DNA of 64,000 nucleotides from contig JAEMBT020000009.1 of assembly GCA_018873245.2 (NCBI GenBank), positions 13,109,112 through 13,173,111 on the forward strand. Reading direction: 5' to 3'. This document shows positions 23,601-34,481 of the stretch, piece after piece. Each line of letters starts with the position of its first letter. Positions within the stretch are counted from its first letter, which is position 1. The DNA is from Archegozetes longisetosus (taxonomy: Eukaryota; Arthropoda; Arachnida; Sarcoptiformes; Trhypochthoniidae). A model generated the notes under the pieces. It did no database searches and had not been told where the DNA came from. It saw only the letters and a list, made by a program, of their open reading frames with translations. The translations under genes were made by a program, and so were the position numbers.

Positions 23601-26600
23601 CACTTACACCTCGCCGAAAACTTCCTGCTTTTAAGACTCAGAGGTAGATAACCGCTTAAAAGCTGGCACTTCAATGGGACTTGACTGGGGCTTGACTGGG
23701 ACTTGGCTAAGACTTGACTCGCTCTAGAGGGCTAAACAATACTGATGGCTAATCGAGCAGAAGGTATAACATATCCAACATCTTTAAGATGGATTATTAC
23801 ACATTTGATACTTTCCTATAGTTTATACTTGATATTACAGTTGATTCTGTTTGTAGTCAAGTTTGATTTTAGATTTCATAAATTATATATTTTGTAATCT
23901 GTCCGATATAGTGAACCCCATTTTAGTACACTCTCAATACTACATCTAATATAATAAACTCCATTATAAGTACCCAACTCCTATCTAACCAAAACATCTA
24001 CTATAACGAGATACAACTGTAAGAGAACTACATGAAAAACCAGTATTGGAACTAGAGGTTACGATTAGCAACTCTTAAAGCAGATATCTGGCACAAAAGC
24101 ACACATAAACGTTTGTTAATTATTATACTATAGTAGTAATCATTTTAATGCATTAAATAGTCCACTCTTGGAAACAATTTGCGTTTTTGTGTACATATAT
24201 ATACTTTTATATACGTTTTCTAATTATTTCTCTCCAATCCATCAGAGCATATCTGAAAAATAATTTTTGTTTTTCCTTTTTTTTCTATTATCGACTAGAA
24301 TCCAGAGTCTGCTCTGTTGGTTACAATTTCTGAATGAGGAAGACTTTAGTCACAATCAGATTATAGTGATTGTCAATTCACTCTCAATTGTTAAGTAAGG
24401 GATTCACGCTTGGTTGCATCAAATCACTCTAAACTAATTAATTATAGCTTAAATCGATTTAAACTAAACTAAATCAGTTTATAATAATCTTTATATTAAG
24501 TCATTCAATTGGCACTTATTCTCTAACCTTTAGTAGATGGTTATTGGGATAGGAGTTAGGTGCAGCTATATGATTAATTAGATAGTTACTCAGCTTTATT
24601 TACAATAGATATATCGCAATTTCAATATTAAGTTGTTTGCTAATAAAGCCGCTTGCGTATCAACTAGTTTCCGTATTAAATGAACACTTTCAATGAGGAA
24701 ACAGCTTAATACTGGATGTAATTTAACGCATCAGTTGAGGTCACGGGCTAATACAGAAGCGGTCTAATAAGAAACAGCTCAATAGAGAAAAGGCCTAATA
24801 AGAAATAGTTCAACTAGGAACATAGGATTGAAGATAGGATCCTGTTTTATGGTAAATTATAGTAACTTGTGGTAACTTGTGGTAACTTATGGTAACTTAT
24901 GGTAACTTATGGTAACTTACGGTAACTTACAGCAACTTATAGTAACTTATAGTGACTTATACTAACTTATACTAACATCAACAGTCTCATCAAATCGTTT
25001 TATGCAAACTAGATGCAGGTGTACTTATTCAGACGTGCATAACTAACATAATGGCTATTAATTTTACTATTTTTATAGTAGGAGACAATGCAGCCCATTC
25101 TTTACGCTTTGATAAGTCACTACAACAACTTTTGACCGAATTATTACTTCAAAGTCAACCATTATTTGATCGAAACAAGACTTAAAAGCAACTAATATTG
25201 ACCCAAACATAACTGAATAGCAAACTATTATCTGTCCCAAAGATAACCTTAAACGAAATCACTATTTGACCTGAACATAAGTGAATAGAAAATATAACCT
25301 CAACGAGATTGGAGAACAATTTAAGTGTAGGCGTAAGTATTTACAAAATATTTAGAATTTTTCAGCAGGGTTTCCAAATCAATTTATCAATACAAGGACA
25401 TGGATCAGGTTCAAAACACAAACAACAAATATTTTTTAATACAAATATGAACAGTATTTTATGAATTTTAATGTATTATTGAGCACAAGGCAGTCATCCA
25501 TGCATTTAATGTCTATGTTGTTGTCCTCTGTTTCTGTTTCTCTCTCGCTCTCTCGCTCTCTCTCTCTCTCTCACAACTTTGAAAATATTCAAATACCAGA
25601 AATTATGTCAGCACATAACTTTCAGCAATTATCCAAAACAAAAATTAAATCTAGTATTGAGAAATTAGTGTTAAGAAAGTTAATAATAGTTAAATATATA
25701 AATATATATATCTACACATATTTATATATAGCTACATCCAAAAAAATACTTGGCTAATGAGTATTATTTTAGCATCATTTCAATCATTAGAGGCTTCCCC
25801 TCAAGGAAGTAACTCAACATTAAGTTCTAATGTTAACATAGATGAGATCAAAATTAGGCGTGAAAGTCAGCTCTTTTCACCTATTATTCACTTGGTGGGG
25901 GGTCAATATAACACTTGTGAACCCAATCATAGCATTTCTGATGAGATTAAATCAGATGAGACTTAGACAGGTTCGAATGTTCATAAGTCTCATTTGCAGT
26001 TAAGTTGTTTTTGAAAACAGAGTAAATCAAAGCTAGTATTAGATCGAATAGGAAAAAGCACTTAACTGGAAGATAGAGTTAGAGAGGCATAACTGAAATT
26101 AGAACAAGTCCTACCTTTCTTAGTAGCTGCTGGTTGTGTAACTGGTGCTGGTGGTTGTCGACTCTTATTTCCGGTTGCATCATTGGTAGTAGTATCACGT
26201 ACGAAAGTTTTGCTCTTAGGGATATTCACTATAAATATTAAGTCAATTTAGACAAACCTTCAATTAGTGATGTATTCATTTACACGAATGGATAGTTTTG
26301 TCTAACAGTTGTCTAACAGTTATCTAATAGTTACCCAATAATTACCCAATAGTTACCTAACTGTTACCTAACTTTTACCCAACATTTACCTAACTTTTCA
26401 CTCATACATACCTTTAGTTATCGTATTACTGGCAGTGGTTGCCTTTGTGAATGAAGTAATGCTTGATTTAGTTGATGGTGTCGATGGTGTTAAATGACTA
26501 GAATCGATATCAATAGAAAGTTCAGACAATGGACTGATTTTAGGCAAGGACCCGTTTTGTAGAGTATTACGAGAGAGATTAGTATTCACTCTTCCCTTAA

Positions 26601-28150
26601 TAGGTTTATTAGATTGAATTGAATTAGTCTTTGACTGTTCAATCTTATTCATGACTGCATCCCATCTGCCTGGTGTCTTTATCTTCTTCCGAACTGATGC
26701 TCGTGATGATGGCGATGCTGCTCTTTGAACTTTCTCTGTATTAATCACTTCTCTAATGCCTGTTGTGTTCAAACTAGTTGGACGTACTGATGATTTAGTA
26801 GTTTTATTAACGTTTTTAATGTCTAATGTTTTAGAATCTAATACTTTAGTATCTGTTTTACTATCTAATGCTTTAGTATCTAATACTTTACTATCTAATG
26901 GTTTACTATTTAATGTCCTACTATCTAATGATTTACTTTCATTCAATGACTTCACTGTAACTCGTGATGACTTATCACTTTGCAATATGAAAACCTTCTC
27001 ATTATCTTTAATATCATACAATGAATTGCTAACAATTGGAATGTTTGTCTCACTTTTGTTACTGTTATCGACATTGTTTTCAAAACTCATTCTATCAGTA
27101 GAACTGATATCAGATTTAGGATCAGACTCATTGATACTGTTATCCAAATTCATTGTTTCGAACTCATCAGCCATTTCTTGATTAACAACAATGCTATTAA
27201 TGCTTTCCATAGTATTATCCAAACTATCAGTTAAATGAATACTACTATTAAGTGCATTAGTAATAACGAGTGGAGTGACAGGTCTTTCATCCATATCAGT
27301 AATAGTCAAATTGCTATCAGACTCGTCTTCTTCAATAGTAGGAATACCATTTTCACTGTCATCATCGCCATCATTATTGGCGTATAGAACTGAGTCGTTC
27401 TTTCTTGATGTCATATTACTATCGTTTAGATAATTCACATCAGTTGGAATGTTTGAGCTAAAGGTATCGAAGGGTGATATCGAAGACATTATATTGGGTA
27501 AGAGACCCAAAGAGGCAGTACTGCTCTCATCAATAGACATCTCCATGAAGTTATTATCTGAATCCATAATTTCATCTTTGGTTAAATATGAACATCTGTT
27601 AGAATGAGTTAGATTCTCATCCAATTGTTCAAAACTGAACGCTTTGACGGCATCGCAATTATTGGTGAAATTATTAACTTTAGTCAGATAATTATTTTCG
27701 TATTGGATTTCATTGAGACTTTGAGATTTGCATAATAAAGATGTTTTAATATCTGTTGAGATATCACCTCTAAATGACTCCTCTTGTGGGCAAATAATTG
27801 TTTTGTAATCTATAAATAATCAAACAATTAATTCAAATTCAATCATATTATCAATACTTATAAGTCAGTTATCAATACTCATGAGTGACAAAAAAGCATA
27901 CGATCAATACAAATAAAGACATACTTTGTCTGCTATTATCAGATGCATTAAAATCTTCTCTATCAGTACTATTACAAAGAATCAATTTGTTGAGGAACTG
28001 ATTGTTGTTAACAGTCTTAGTCGGTCGAGGTATTGATGACGTATCGATTGAGCCCTTCTGCTGACCATTAGATTGAGTCCAAGCGGACATTCGAGGCAGT
28101 CGTGAGCGAGACTCAACACGTCCAGACTTCTTATCAAATCTATTCTCCAT
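17638..28150 (-). CDS. MTUS/ATIP family microtubule-associated coiled-coil protein
   Basis: Six exons on the minus strand: 28150-27925, 27809-26412, 26228-26115, 19502-19210, 18879-18798, 18731-17638. All junctions are GT-AG with matching phases and the total of 3207 nt gives 1068 residues. The N-terminal 580 residues are Ser/Asp/Asn-rich and probably disordered. The C-terminal half is the family's conserved part: FDSLSIVIQHLIEQ (about 664-677, matching the FEALAVVIQH motif of human MTUS1), a long coiled coil to about 930 with LELEVDSLKVVMDMKNEK, and KRRLSMKNEEL near its end, followed by a Ser-rich tail. In vertebrates these proteins bind microtubules and end-binding proteins and restrain cell division and migration. 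Intron 3 is 6.6 kb and contains a same-strand open frame (19955-21910). MTUS1 versus MTUS2 cannot be told apart here. Confidence 0.83.
19955..21910 (-). CDS. Long open frame in MTUS intron 3; possible alternative first exon
   Basis: A 651-codon frame from ATG at 21910, closed upstream by an in-frame stop, with no family I recognise. Composition is Ser/Thr/Asn/Asp-rich: Thr-Ser repeats (20270-20350, minus), a repeated NDQQNDITK-type unit (20560-20740) and a TINSTIDSAIDS-type repeat (21480-21590). A basic-aromatic patch reads SNLFGLFRAKDK near the N-terminus and KKVHFADN near the C-terminus. It lies on the same strand inside MTUS intron 3. Three GT dinucleotides just before its stop (near 19971-19990) all have the phase needed to join exon 4 at 19502, so it could be a promoter-specific first exon, as vertebrate MTUS1 isoforms have. 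Alternatives: an independent intronless nested gene or an alternative last exon. Confidence 0.5.
   Translation of the reverse strand: MRVKWNRNLDGVRPLITVPETDVLTNSNYNKSSKTDVNYNDSQSISPPKCDSPSPSSTSITSKRSDKSKTRISNLFGLFRAKDKIIDNNNEDCVSNYSELSNATITSSVNFTINSTIDSAIDSAIDSTINSTIDSITNSTIPSLTRHSIAKRKSSYESGESIISGQEKIGFEADTRRRRRANTLLSRGSLRRSWQELNGQTKSVTGGYLFVKEPKISNNSNYSHSPKISNNSNYISLRRKVLEPESSPSSLNRTITDVSPEVKTKFNKVDEDKSPNREAVIEVESNGMPDKTDEQIVECVTPSDTSPNGCGCDESDKVENVTTIPNSKTTIDPKNGYKNNITLHKLSSDKTISKVKICVTNADVLDLDSDNTDSININIVDKINDQETKDNLDDQQNSITKHSLNDQQNDITKQNDITKHNLNDLQNGITNDNLDDLQNGITKDNLTITVHNIVPEIKDSTETDSDILISSNISNDTSVTTDIIKVKVKKNLLPEFEVVSFTCSSTPSGTLTTSSVTPSATPSTTSSTTSTTSTTTSTTTSTTCSATSPTNITNEEPVMVTFIDDEPMTKCDVKSTRIQGILRLRSHKDSNSEDNSSDSYAKRTEPKISQKKVHFADNCLHSSRASRGRSRPIKSRHYGSYGTIRTIRTNL
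21950..22118. repeat. Tandem repeat, unit about 33 bp, upstream of the nested frame
   Basis: Imperfect copies of a unit with AGCACATATTTTGTGCGATT and CTTTAAAGTAG, about five in a row, inside MTUS intron 3 and directly 5' of the open frame at 19955-21910. Confidence 0.8.
22603..23495. repeat. Cluster of three minisatellites in MTUS intron 3
   Basis: 22603-22775: ACCAACACATCGACTAAC units. 22990-23150: units of about 15 bp around AAGTCTTGCACTAAG, open on both strands, which creates spurious Cys/Ser/Lys- or Arg/Leu/Ser-rich frames. 23278-23495: GAGTCGAGTCTCTATTAT units. All are intronic and none is coding. Confidence 0.8.
23897..24019. mobile_element. Short pogo-like MITE in MTUS intron 3
   Basis: The right end, reverse complemented, reads CAGTTGTATCTCGTTATAG with TA outside. 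The left end near 23897 (CTGTCCGATATAGTGAACC) is only a weak match. At about 123 bp it is shorter than the other family members, so it may be internally deleted. Confidence 0.5.
24850..24976. repeat. Minisatellite, 10-bp unit GGTAACTTAT
   Basis: About twelve tandem, slightly varied copies of the 10-mer, inside MTUS intron 3. Confidence 0.9.
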
Positions 28151-31100
28151 ATTTACGATTAATTCAAATTCAATTCAATACGGATTTAATGGAAGTATAA
28201 TTCGATGACTAATGTCGACATTTCAGTGATATTTCAGTAATATTTCACTCATTTCTTCAACAAATTTTCCACTCAATTGAACAAAACGCTCACAAATTAG
28301 TCAAATAATTAGATAATAATTAAGAAAATGTTAGTAAATATTAGTATAACTAATAATAAATATTATGCATAAGTATTATTTTGATTATTGGGTTAATTGA
28401 ATCTGTTGTTAACGTATTAATATGGAGAATAGCGCGAAATTATCACTTATTATTCTCTCTTATCTCTACTTCTCTATTCTCTAACTTTTTTACTTCACTA
28501 TATATCACTTTATGTCTTCTCAAATAGCACCAAATCTTCAGTAGCAGTTACTTGTCTTTATGTATTGTCTTAAACAAATATATAGGTCGAGTCGGTTCTA
28601 ATGTTGACATCTATGAAACTACACAAACTATAGTTTTGAGTATATTTTCTATGTATAATACAGTAGCACACCCTTTTACTAATCACTTTAATACACCAGA
28701 AATTCGTTGAATATGACAGAAGTTCACTACACTGGATGTAAGGATAGTGTACAGAGTATTATAACAAATTAAATTTGAAAAATTCACACCAAATTCACAC
28801 CAAACAGTTGTTGATAATATCAAACTTAACTATCAATAGAACTAACTGTACAGAAATTGTACACACAGTTCATGAGAAGGTTAGCGTTTGGTTGACTTCC
28901 AGTACTAAGTTTAGCACTTTATTCTAAGTAAATAGATTATAAAATGGTTAACTTATTTCATATATTTAGATAAGACTCTTATCTAAATTCAATATATTGA
29001 AAAATGATATAATAGTTGAACTTTTTTCACTTAAAACTAACACTAAAGTATTGAACTTAGGGCTCAAAGTATTAGTTTTTTCACTTAAAACTGACACAAA
29101 AGTACAGAAGAATGAAAAGAGCTCTTAAGAACTAGAAAGCATATAAAAACTACATTTGATTATAGATATATAAAGAAAAGCCCAATTGACTGGCCTCGAA
29201 CTTGAAGACGTTATAACCTGAAGCTACAAACAGTTATTATAGCTTTGAATGAGTTTGCAAACAACTAATGCCTAGTTTTCGCTATACAATACCTGTTATC
29301 AAAAGTTGGTTTCATTTTCCCACTTATTAATACCTAGTTTTCAAGTCACGATTCTTCTTAATTCTTATTAAATGTTTTGACATCAATATGTTATTGTTTG
29401 GGATATGATTGTAACCAGAGTATAACCGGATTCCAAGCAGAATATGATCAGAATCCAAGCAGAATATGATCAGAATCAAACCAGAATATTATCAGAATCA
29501 AACCAAAATATTATCAGAATCAAACCAGAATCTAATTGATTACTTATATTCAACTTTTGAATCTCTAGTAAAACTCATATGACATACGATTTGTATATAT
29601 ACATATGATTTAAGTAAATATTTTAAGATAACTAATCGCAAAACTGTTGAACGGTTACATGCATGTTATAAAGAAATCATGAGTTATCTTATTTTCCCTA
29701 CTTGAAGTCAGCATTTTCTGGTCAAAATTTACTGTTCCTCTGATATTGATATTGATATACAGTGAAACTTTGATCTCATTTATTGGTTAATGCAATTAAT
29801 AAAATAGAAGTATACATACTGTGAATTTTGTGCCACTTCTGTGCCAATTCTGTACTACTTCTGTACTAACTCTGTGTGAATTTGAATCAAATAGACTTAT
29901 GAATGATTTAAATAACAAAATATATTAACTGTACAAACTTATCAAACAACTATACATAAAAAGCATAACATTTGTCAAAGCAATAATTTAGGTATGATTT
30001 ATAATAAGTAATCAAACATATAAATTAAAATTTTCAGGTTAGACACGAAGTGGATATGTATATTAATTACATGTTTTTACAAACATACAGAAGAGAACAA
30101 AAACTAAGCCAAAACTACTAATGAATGAACAAAAAAGATAAAAACCTATAAAAAATAGCTTAAAGTAAAAGATGAAGAGGTTAAGCAGTACAAAAAAAGT
30201 AATATATAATGAGAAAGCATAAAATATTGAGTTGTGAAATAAATACATGAATCTTAAATGAAATTTAAAACTAATGGAAGTTACAACATGAATACAAATT
30301 AAACGCATATTTAAGTAAACTTTTATAAATAGGACAAAGTTCATCATTTTCTCTCAGGCTTTCGATCAAAACAGATCTATCACTACAGCAATTGTGTTAC
30401 TCAAAACCTGAATAAACTTTGTTTTCATTGTCGGCTTTGTATTGAAATTTTGGTGAACTAAAAAAGCTTTTTATTGACTAAATCTTCGTTATCTTCCATC
30501 AAATCAGAAATTAGTTGATTTGAATTTGAGTACTTCTCAAGTTGATGGATTGATCAGATGTTGATTTTAAGCTACAACTAGATACCGATCTCGAGCTATC
30601 ATCCGACGTTCACTTTGAACATGACTTCTACAACTAGATACTTGACAAATGCTCCACAGATGAATTGTTCAATAATTAGTACGATGAGAAAATCTAAATG
30701 CTTTGCTTAGTCTTAATTGATATCAGTATTCATGCAAATGATCAGTCACTCCGATTTGAGCTCTACATTTCAATAACATGTTTTTCATCTTTCAATCTTT
30801 GGGAATCAGTTTTTTAATGAGTTTTTCAACTGACTTCACAATAATATTGATATCTGTCTGATGTCCAATCACTTGTTCATCACTAATATTGTCAGCTAAA
30901 GGCTTAAGTTTGATATTTCTGGTAACAAAAAGTTCAGAACCAATAAAATTTTAAGACTTATTTGCAGAAATAATTAAACATTTAAAAACAGTCTAAAGGT
31001 ATGTCTTGAAAGAGAAATAGCCAATCTGCAAGTTGGATCATTGTCGAACTGTCTATCAGCAATCGTTTTACAATCTACTTGGAATTAATAAATAATTTAT

Positions 31101-33113
31101 TGATTGACATTTCAGTAATTGTCTTGCATAAATTTCAAATAAATTCAATTCAACTGAAAAGTTCAAAAGTATAAATCAGGAGAGGATGGTCTTTTGCAAC
31201 AATTATTTATTTCTAATCTATCTAATAATCAAAATAATATAAAACTTAGTTCAGACTTAAGAGACAAAATTTGAAGTGTTCCAAAGAATTGAGTCATCCA
31301 AAAGAGTAATTAATAAATGTCGCGACATTGGGAAAAGAAGTTTGGAATTATTACAAAGCTTATTTCACACGGGTACTATTTTGGGATACATAATAGACGG
31401 TATGCAATAGTACTGGTTATGAAACTCTGAGTTATCGTGAAACATCCACGTTTCCTAACCAGAGAGTAACATCGAGGTAAAAGAAAATAATTGAACGTTT
31501 ACTCTAACCTTAATTTGTGGTAAACTTAAAGTTAAATACTGTAAAGTTATAGTTTAAGTAAGGAGTTATGTAAGAAGAACAATTGGATAGCAGCCAATAA
31601 TAAGTACTTAATAAAAAGCTAAAAATAGATATCTACAATTATCACACTAATATAAAACGAAATAGTTATATACTTGATTACTTTAAAATATACATCACTA
31701 TAAATGAGTTTAATTTATCAACTATATAAACTAAAATATATTATTTAGATAAACAGTTAGAAGATAGTTTACATATATTCAACACATATCCCTAAAAACA
31801 TATAAAACATACAAAACATATAATTAAATCGAATAGAGCTTTCAATAAGAAAAGTTGATTATAAAGAAAAACATAGTTGAAAGAGTAAATTACATTAAAA
31901 TCTAATAACATATAAAACACGCACATATAATAACTACCTAACATTACCCATACAATACAAGCAATCTACATAATAACATAGTAATATAATACTAAAATAT
32001 AAGATCAAGTGCAAAAAAGAGGCAAAATCAACAATAACAATTAAAATACTAAAGAAGAATAAATCTAGAGAACAAATGTTTCAACTATATTTAGCTATAG
32101 TATGAACTACTATAATAAGCAAACATTTTTCATAAGATCCACACCTGTTCCTGGGGGTACGAAAAAAATAAAATTCATGTTCAAAATATAATTATCAAAG
32201 TTTTATAGTTTAAATATAATACAAGTTATCGATTAGAAACAAGATTGAAGCATATAATAGATATAAAACAGTGGCAAATGTTCAGGCACAAAGTTGATCT
32301 GACAAGTGCCATAGCCGGATTCGGGTGAGGAGGGGTGTCTGAAATTGAATGCTCTGCTTTGTAGGGGCAAACACACTAACATTAGTGCATAAGTTAGTTA
32401 GGAAATCTTATATCAAACTTTGACAATAAGTAATCGAGCAACAAATCAAATAAATAGAGTTAAAACGTAGAGACTTTCATTGAATAGAGAGCTAGACTTA
32501 AATATAAAGAAACCTGTAGGCTGTAGTACCAGTATTTAGTGCTAGAATTGAGCTAGGTCAAACAGATAACATTGCCACAACACTACAGACAGTCTATTGA
32601 GTTCAAATATTTTCAGTCATCATCTTTAACTTGATCTGATTTGTATAACAAAATAAACCAATTTTCAGCTAAATCATTGTTGACGTAAAGTATATAAGGT
32701 AAGAGGATCTTCACCCTGGACAGTCTGGGTTGGTTACTACAAAAACAATAGTCATATGAACGAAGTGACTAATAGAGGCAGATAATAAACATATTAAGTA
32801 TAGTATCAGAAATAAGTAGCAGAAAGTGTTTAACTAGAAGTATACAAAATAGTGAAAATAGAGGGAAAAGAGTAAAGTAATTATAATGATATGTGGCGTG
32901 ATATGGGTATTTCTAAATATAGCAGAAACCAGTATTGGCGCAATGCAAAGACACATCGTATTGGCTATTGCGCGTAACATACGCAATGTTTACATCTTTT
33001 CAATACTGTTGTGACTGTATGACTCATCATTTAAACCCTTTTAAAAACTCTCGAAAACTCTTCAAAATCCCAATTGTTTCTGTTAGTTACCGATCGACAA
33101 TATATAAACAAAA
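28151..33113. other. Intergenic region between MTUS and spartin genes
   Basis: Nearly 5 kb without a supportable gene. Seen: a 21-bp-type tandem repeat at 29408-29535 (CAGAATCAAACCAGAATAT units) and a short minus-strand relic at 30792-30935 discussed in the findings. The divergent arrangement means MTUS and spartin promoters lie at the two ends. Confidence 0.5.
29408..29535. repeat. Tandem repeat, unit about 21 bp
   Basis: Five to six imperfect copies of CAGAATCAAACCAGAATATTAT-like units, differing by single bases. Confidence 0.8.
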
Positions 33114-34349
33114 ATGTCAACAAACACAGAAATCGAAGAAATACTGACATTAAAATCAGTGGATATATATCAATTGTGTTACAACCAAAATGAGGGCAAC
33201 TACGATTTGGTATCTGTCATCAAAGACTCCAATTTTCGTATATTTCGGGAACTAATCTCAGGCAATACTAAGCAGAAAGAGTTGGCTCAAAGATTGGCTT
33301 TAATCAAATGTAAGGATTGGTTCTATCCGTTAGAAACTGGTAAAACGTTTGTGTATAGAAGTCGTGGTGAAGCGCTATGTTATTTGTTTCCCAATCCGGA
33401 AATGCCAGACTCACTCTCCGTCGTTGTCATCAACACCCAAGTGGTCGATGAGGTCAAAATCATACTGTTTGAGAACGTATTGCTACTGTACGCTACTCTT
33501 CAAGACTCACCTCAAGAATGGAAAGCTATTATCGACCAGCTGACAGGAACAAGAATCGAACCAACAGTTCCAGAAGCAGCTGGAGAAACACCGACAAGTG
33601 AAGCAGAGCCAGAACGTCGTGAGAGTGGAACAGCGGAGATGTTGGCCAGAAATATATTATATGGAGCAGAAATGATTAACAATGGGATCGCGTACGGCAC
33701 ACAAGTGGCTAATAATCTTGTGATGAAAGGCGCAGCTCATATCAAAGCCAGTCAACCAACAGAAACACAACAGAACGTGAACGTTGACCCTAGAGTGGTA
33801 TCTGGCCTGAAAGGATTAAGAACTGCTTCACACGCTGCCTGTACTGTCACTGGATATGCTGTCAATGCTGTGGCTAAAGGAACGCATCAGTTGAGCACAT
33901 GTTTGGCACCACATGTCAAGAAACATTCAACTAGATTGATATCAAGTGTTTCGGGAAAAGATGAGCGCGATTCGGGAAGGATTTGTGATGATATAATCAC
34001 AGTGGCGTCTGGAGGTCTGAACTATTAGTTAATTAACTTTTAGAAGTGTATTAATATTTTCAAACAAATAGGTCTTCAGGGATTCGCTACTCTATACAAT
34101 GGAGTCACCGAAAACGCTAAGATTTTGGCAAAAACTGTCACCAACGAAGCAGTAGATATAGTCAATAAGAAGTATGGTAACGAAGCTGGAAGAGCTACTG
34201 AAGAAGCGTTCTATACAGCAGGAAATGCAGCGATGACTGCGCAAAACATTCAACATTTGGGACCGAAAGCCATGGCAAAGAGAGCAGTGATTGACACAGG
34301 AAGGACTGTGATTACTAGCAATAAAGAAAATTCTGAAAACAAGACATAA
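33114..34349 (+). CDS. SPART: Spartin-like senescence-domain protein without MIT domain
   Basis: Two exons, 33114-34014 and 34072-34349, joined over a 57-bp GT-AG intron (GGAG|GTCTGA ... AATAG|GTCTTC), 392 residues. Spartin acts in lipid-droplet turnover, endosomal trafficking and cytokinesis; loss of human SPART causes Troyer syndrome. The middle part WFYPLETGKTFVY with YLFPNPEMPDS matches the plant-related senescence region; the C-terminal domain has GLKGLRTASHAACTV, CLAPHVKKH, the junction ASGGLQGFATLYN and NKKYGNEAGRATEEAF, all parallel to human spartin. Human spartin (666 residues) starts with an MIT domain; nothing like it is found here or just upstream. The start has a good A-rich context (ACAAAAATG). 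Its 3' end converges on TMEM131 with 132 bp between stop codons. Confidence 0.9.
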
Positions 34350-34481
34350 TCAAATTGTACTCTTTATAACAGTTGACTTTTAATTTCAGTTTTATTAGTA
34401 ATCATTACTCTATTGCTTTGAAACAGCAGAAATTTATATATTTTATACAAATAAATCATTTAAGTGATAATCTCATAATAT

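Noticed and set aside
30063-30347. Phe-rich membrane protein on the minus strand
   Set aside because: Low-complexity translation of AT-rich DNA, with no conserved feature or splice context.
32935-33147. An upstream exon carrying the missing MIT domain of spartin
   Set aside because: The frame (MAQCKDTSYWLL...) has no MIT-like helices and overlaps the spartin start in another frame.
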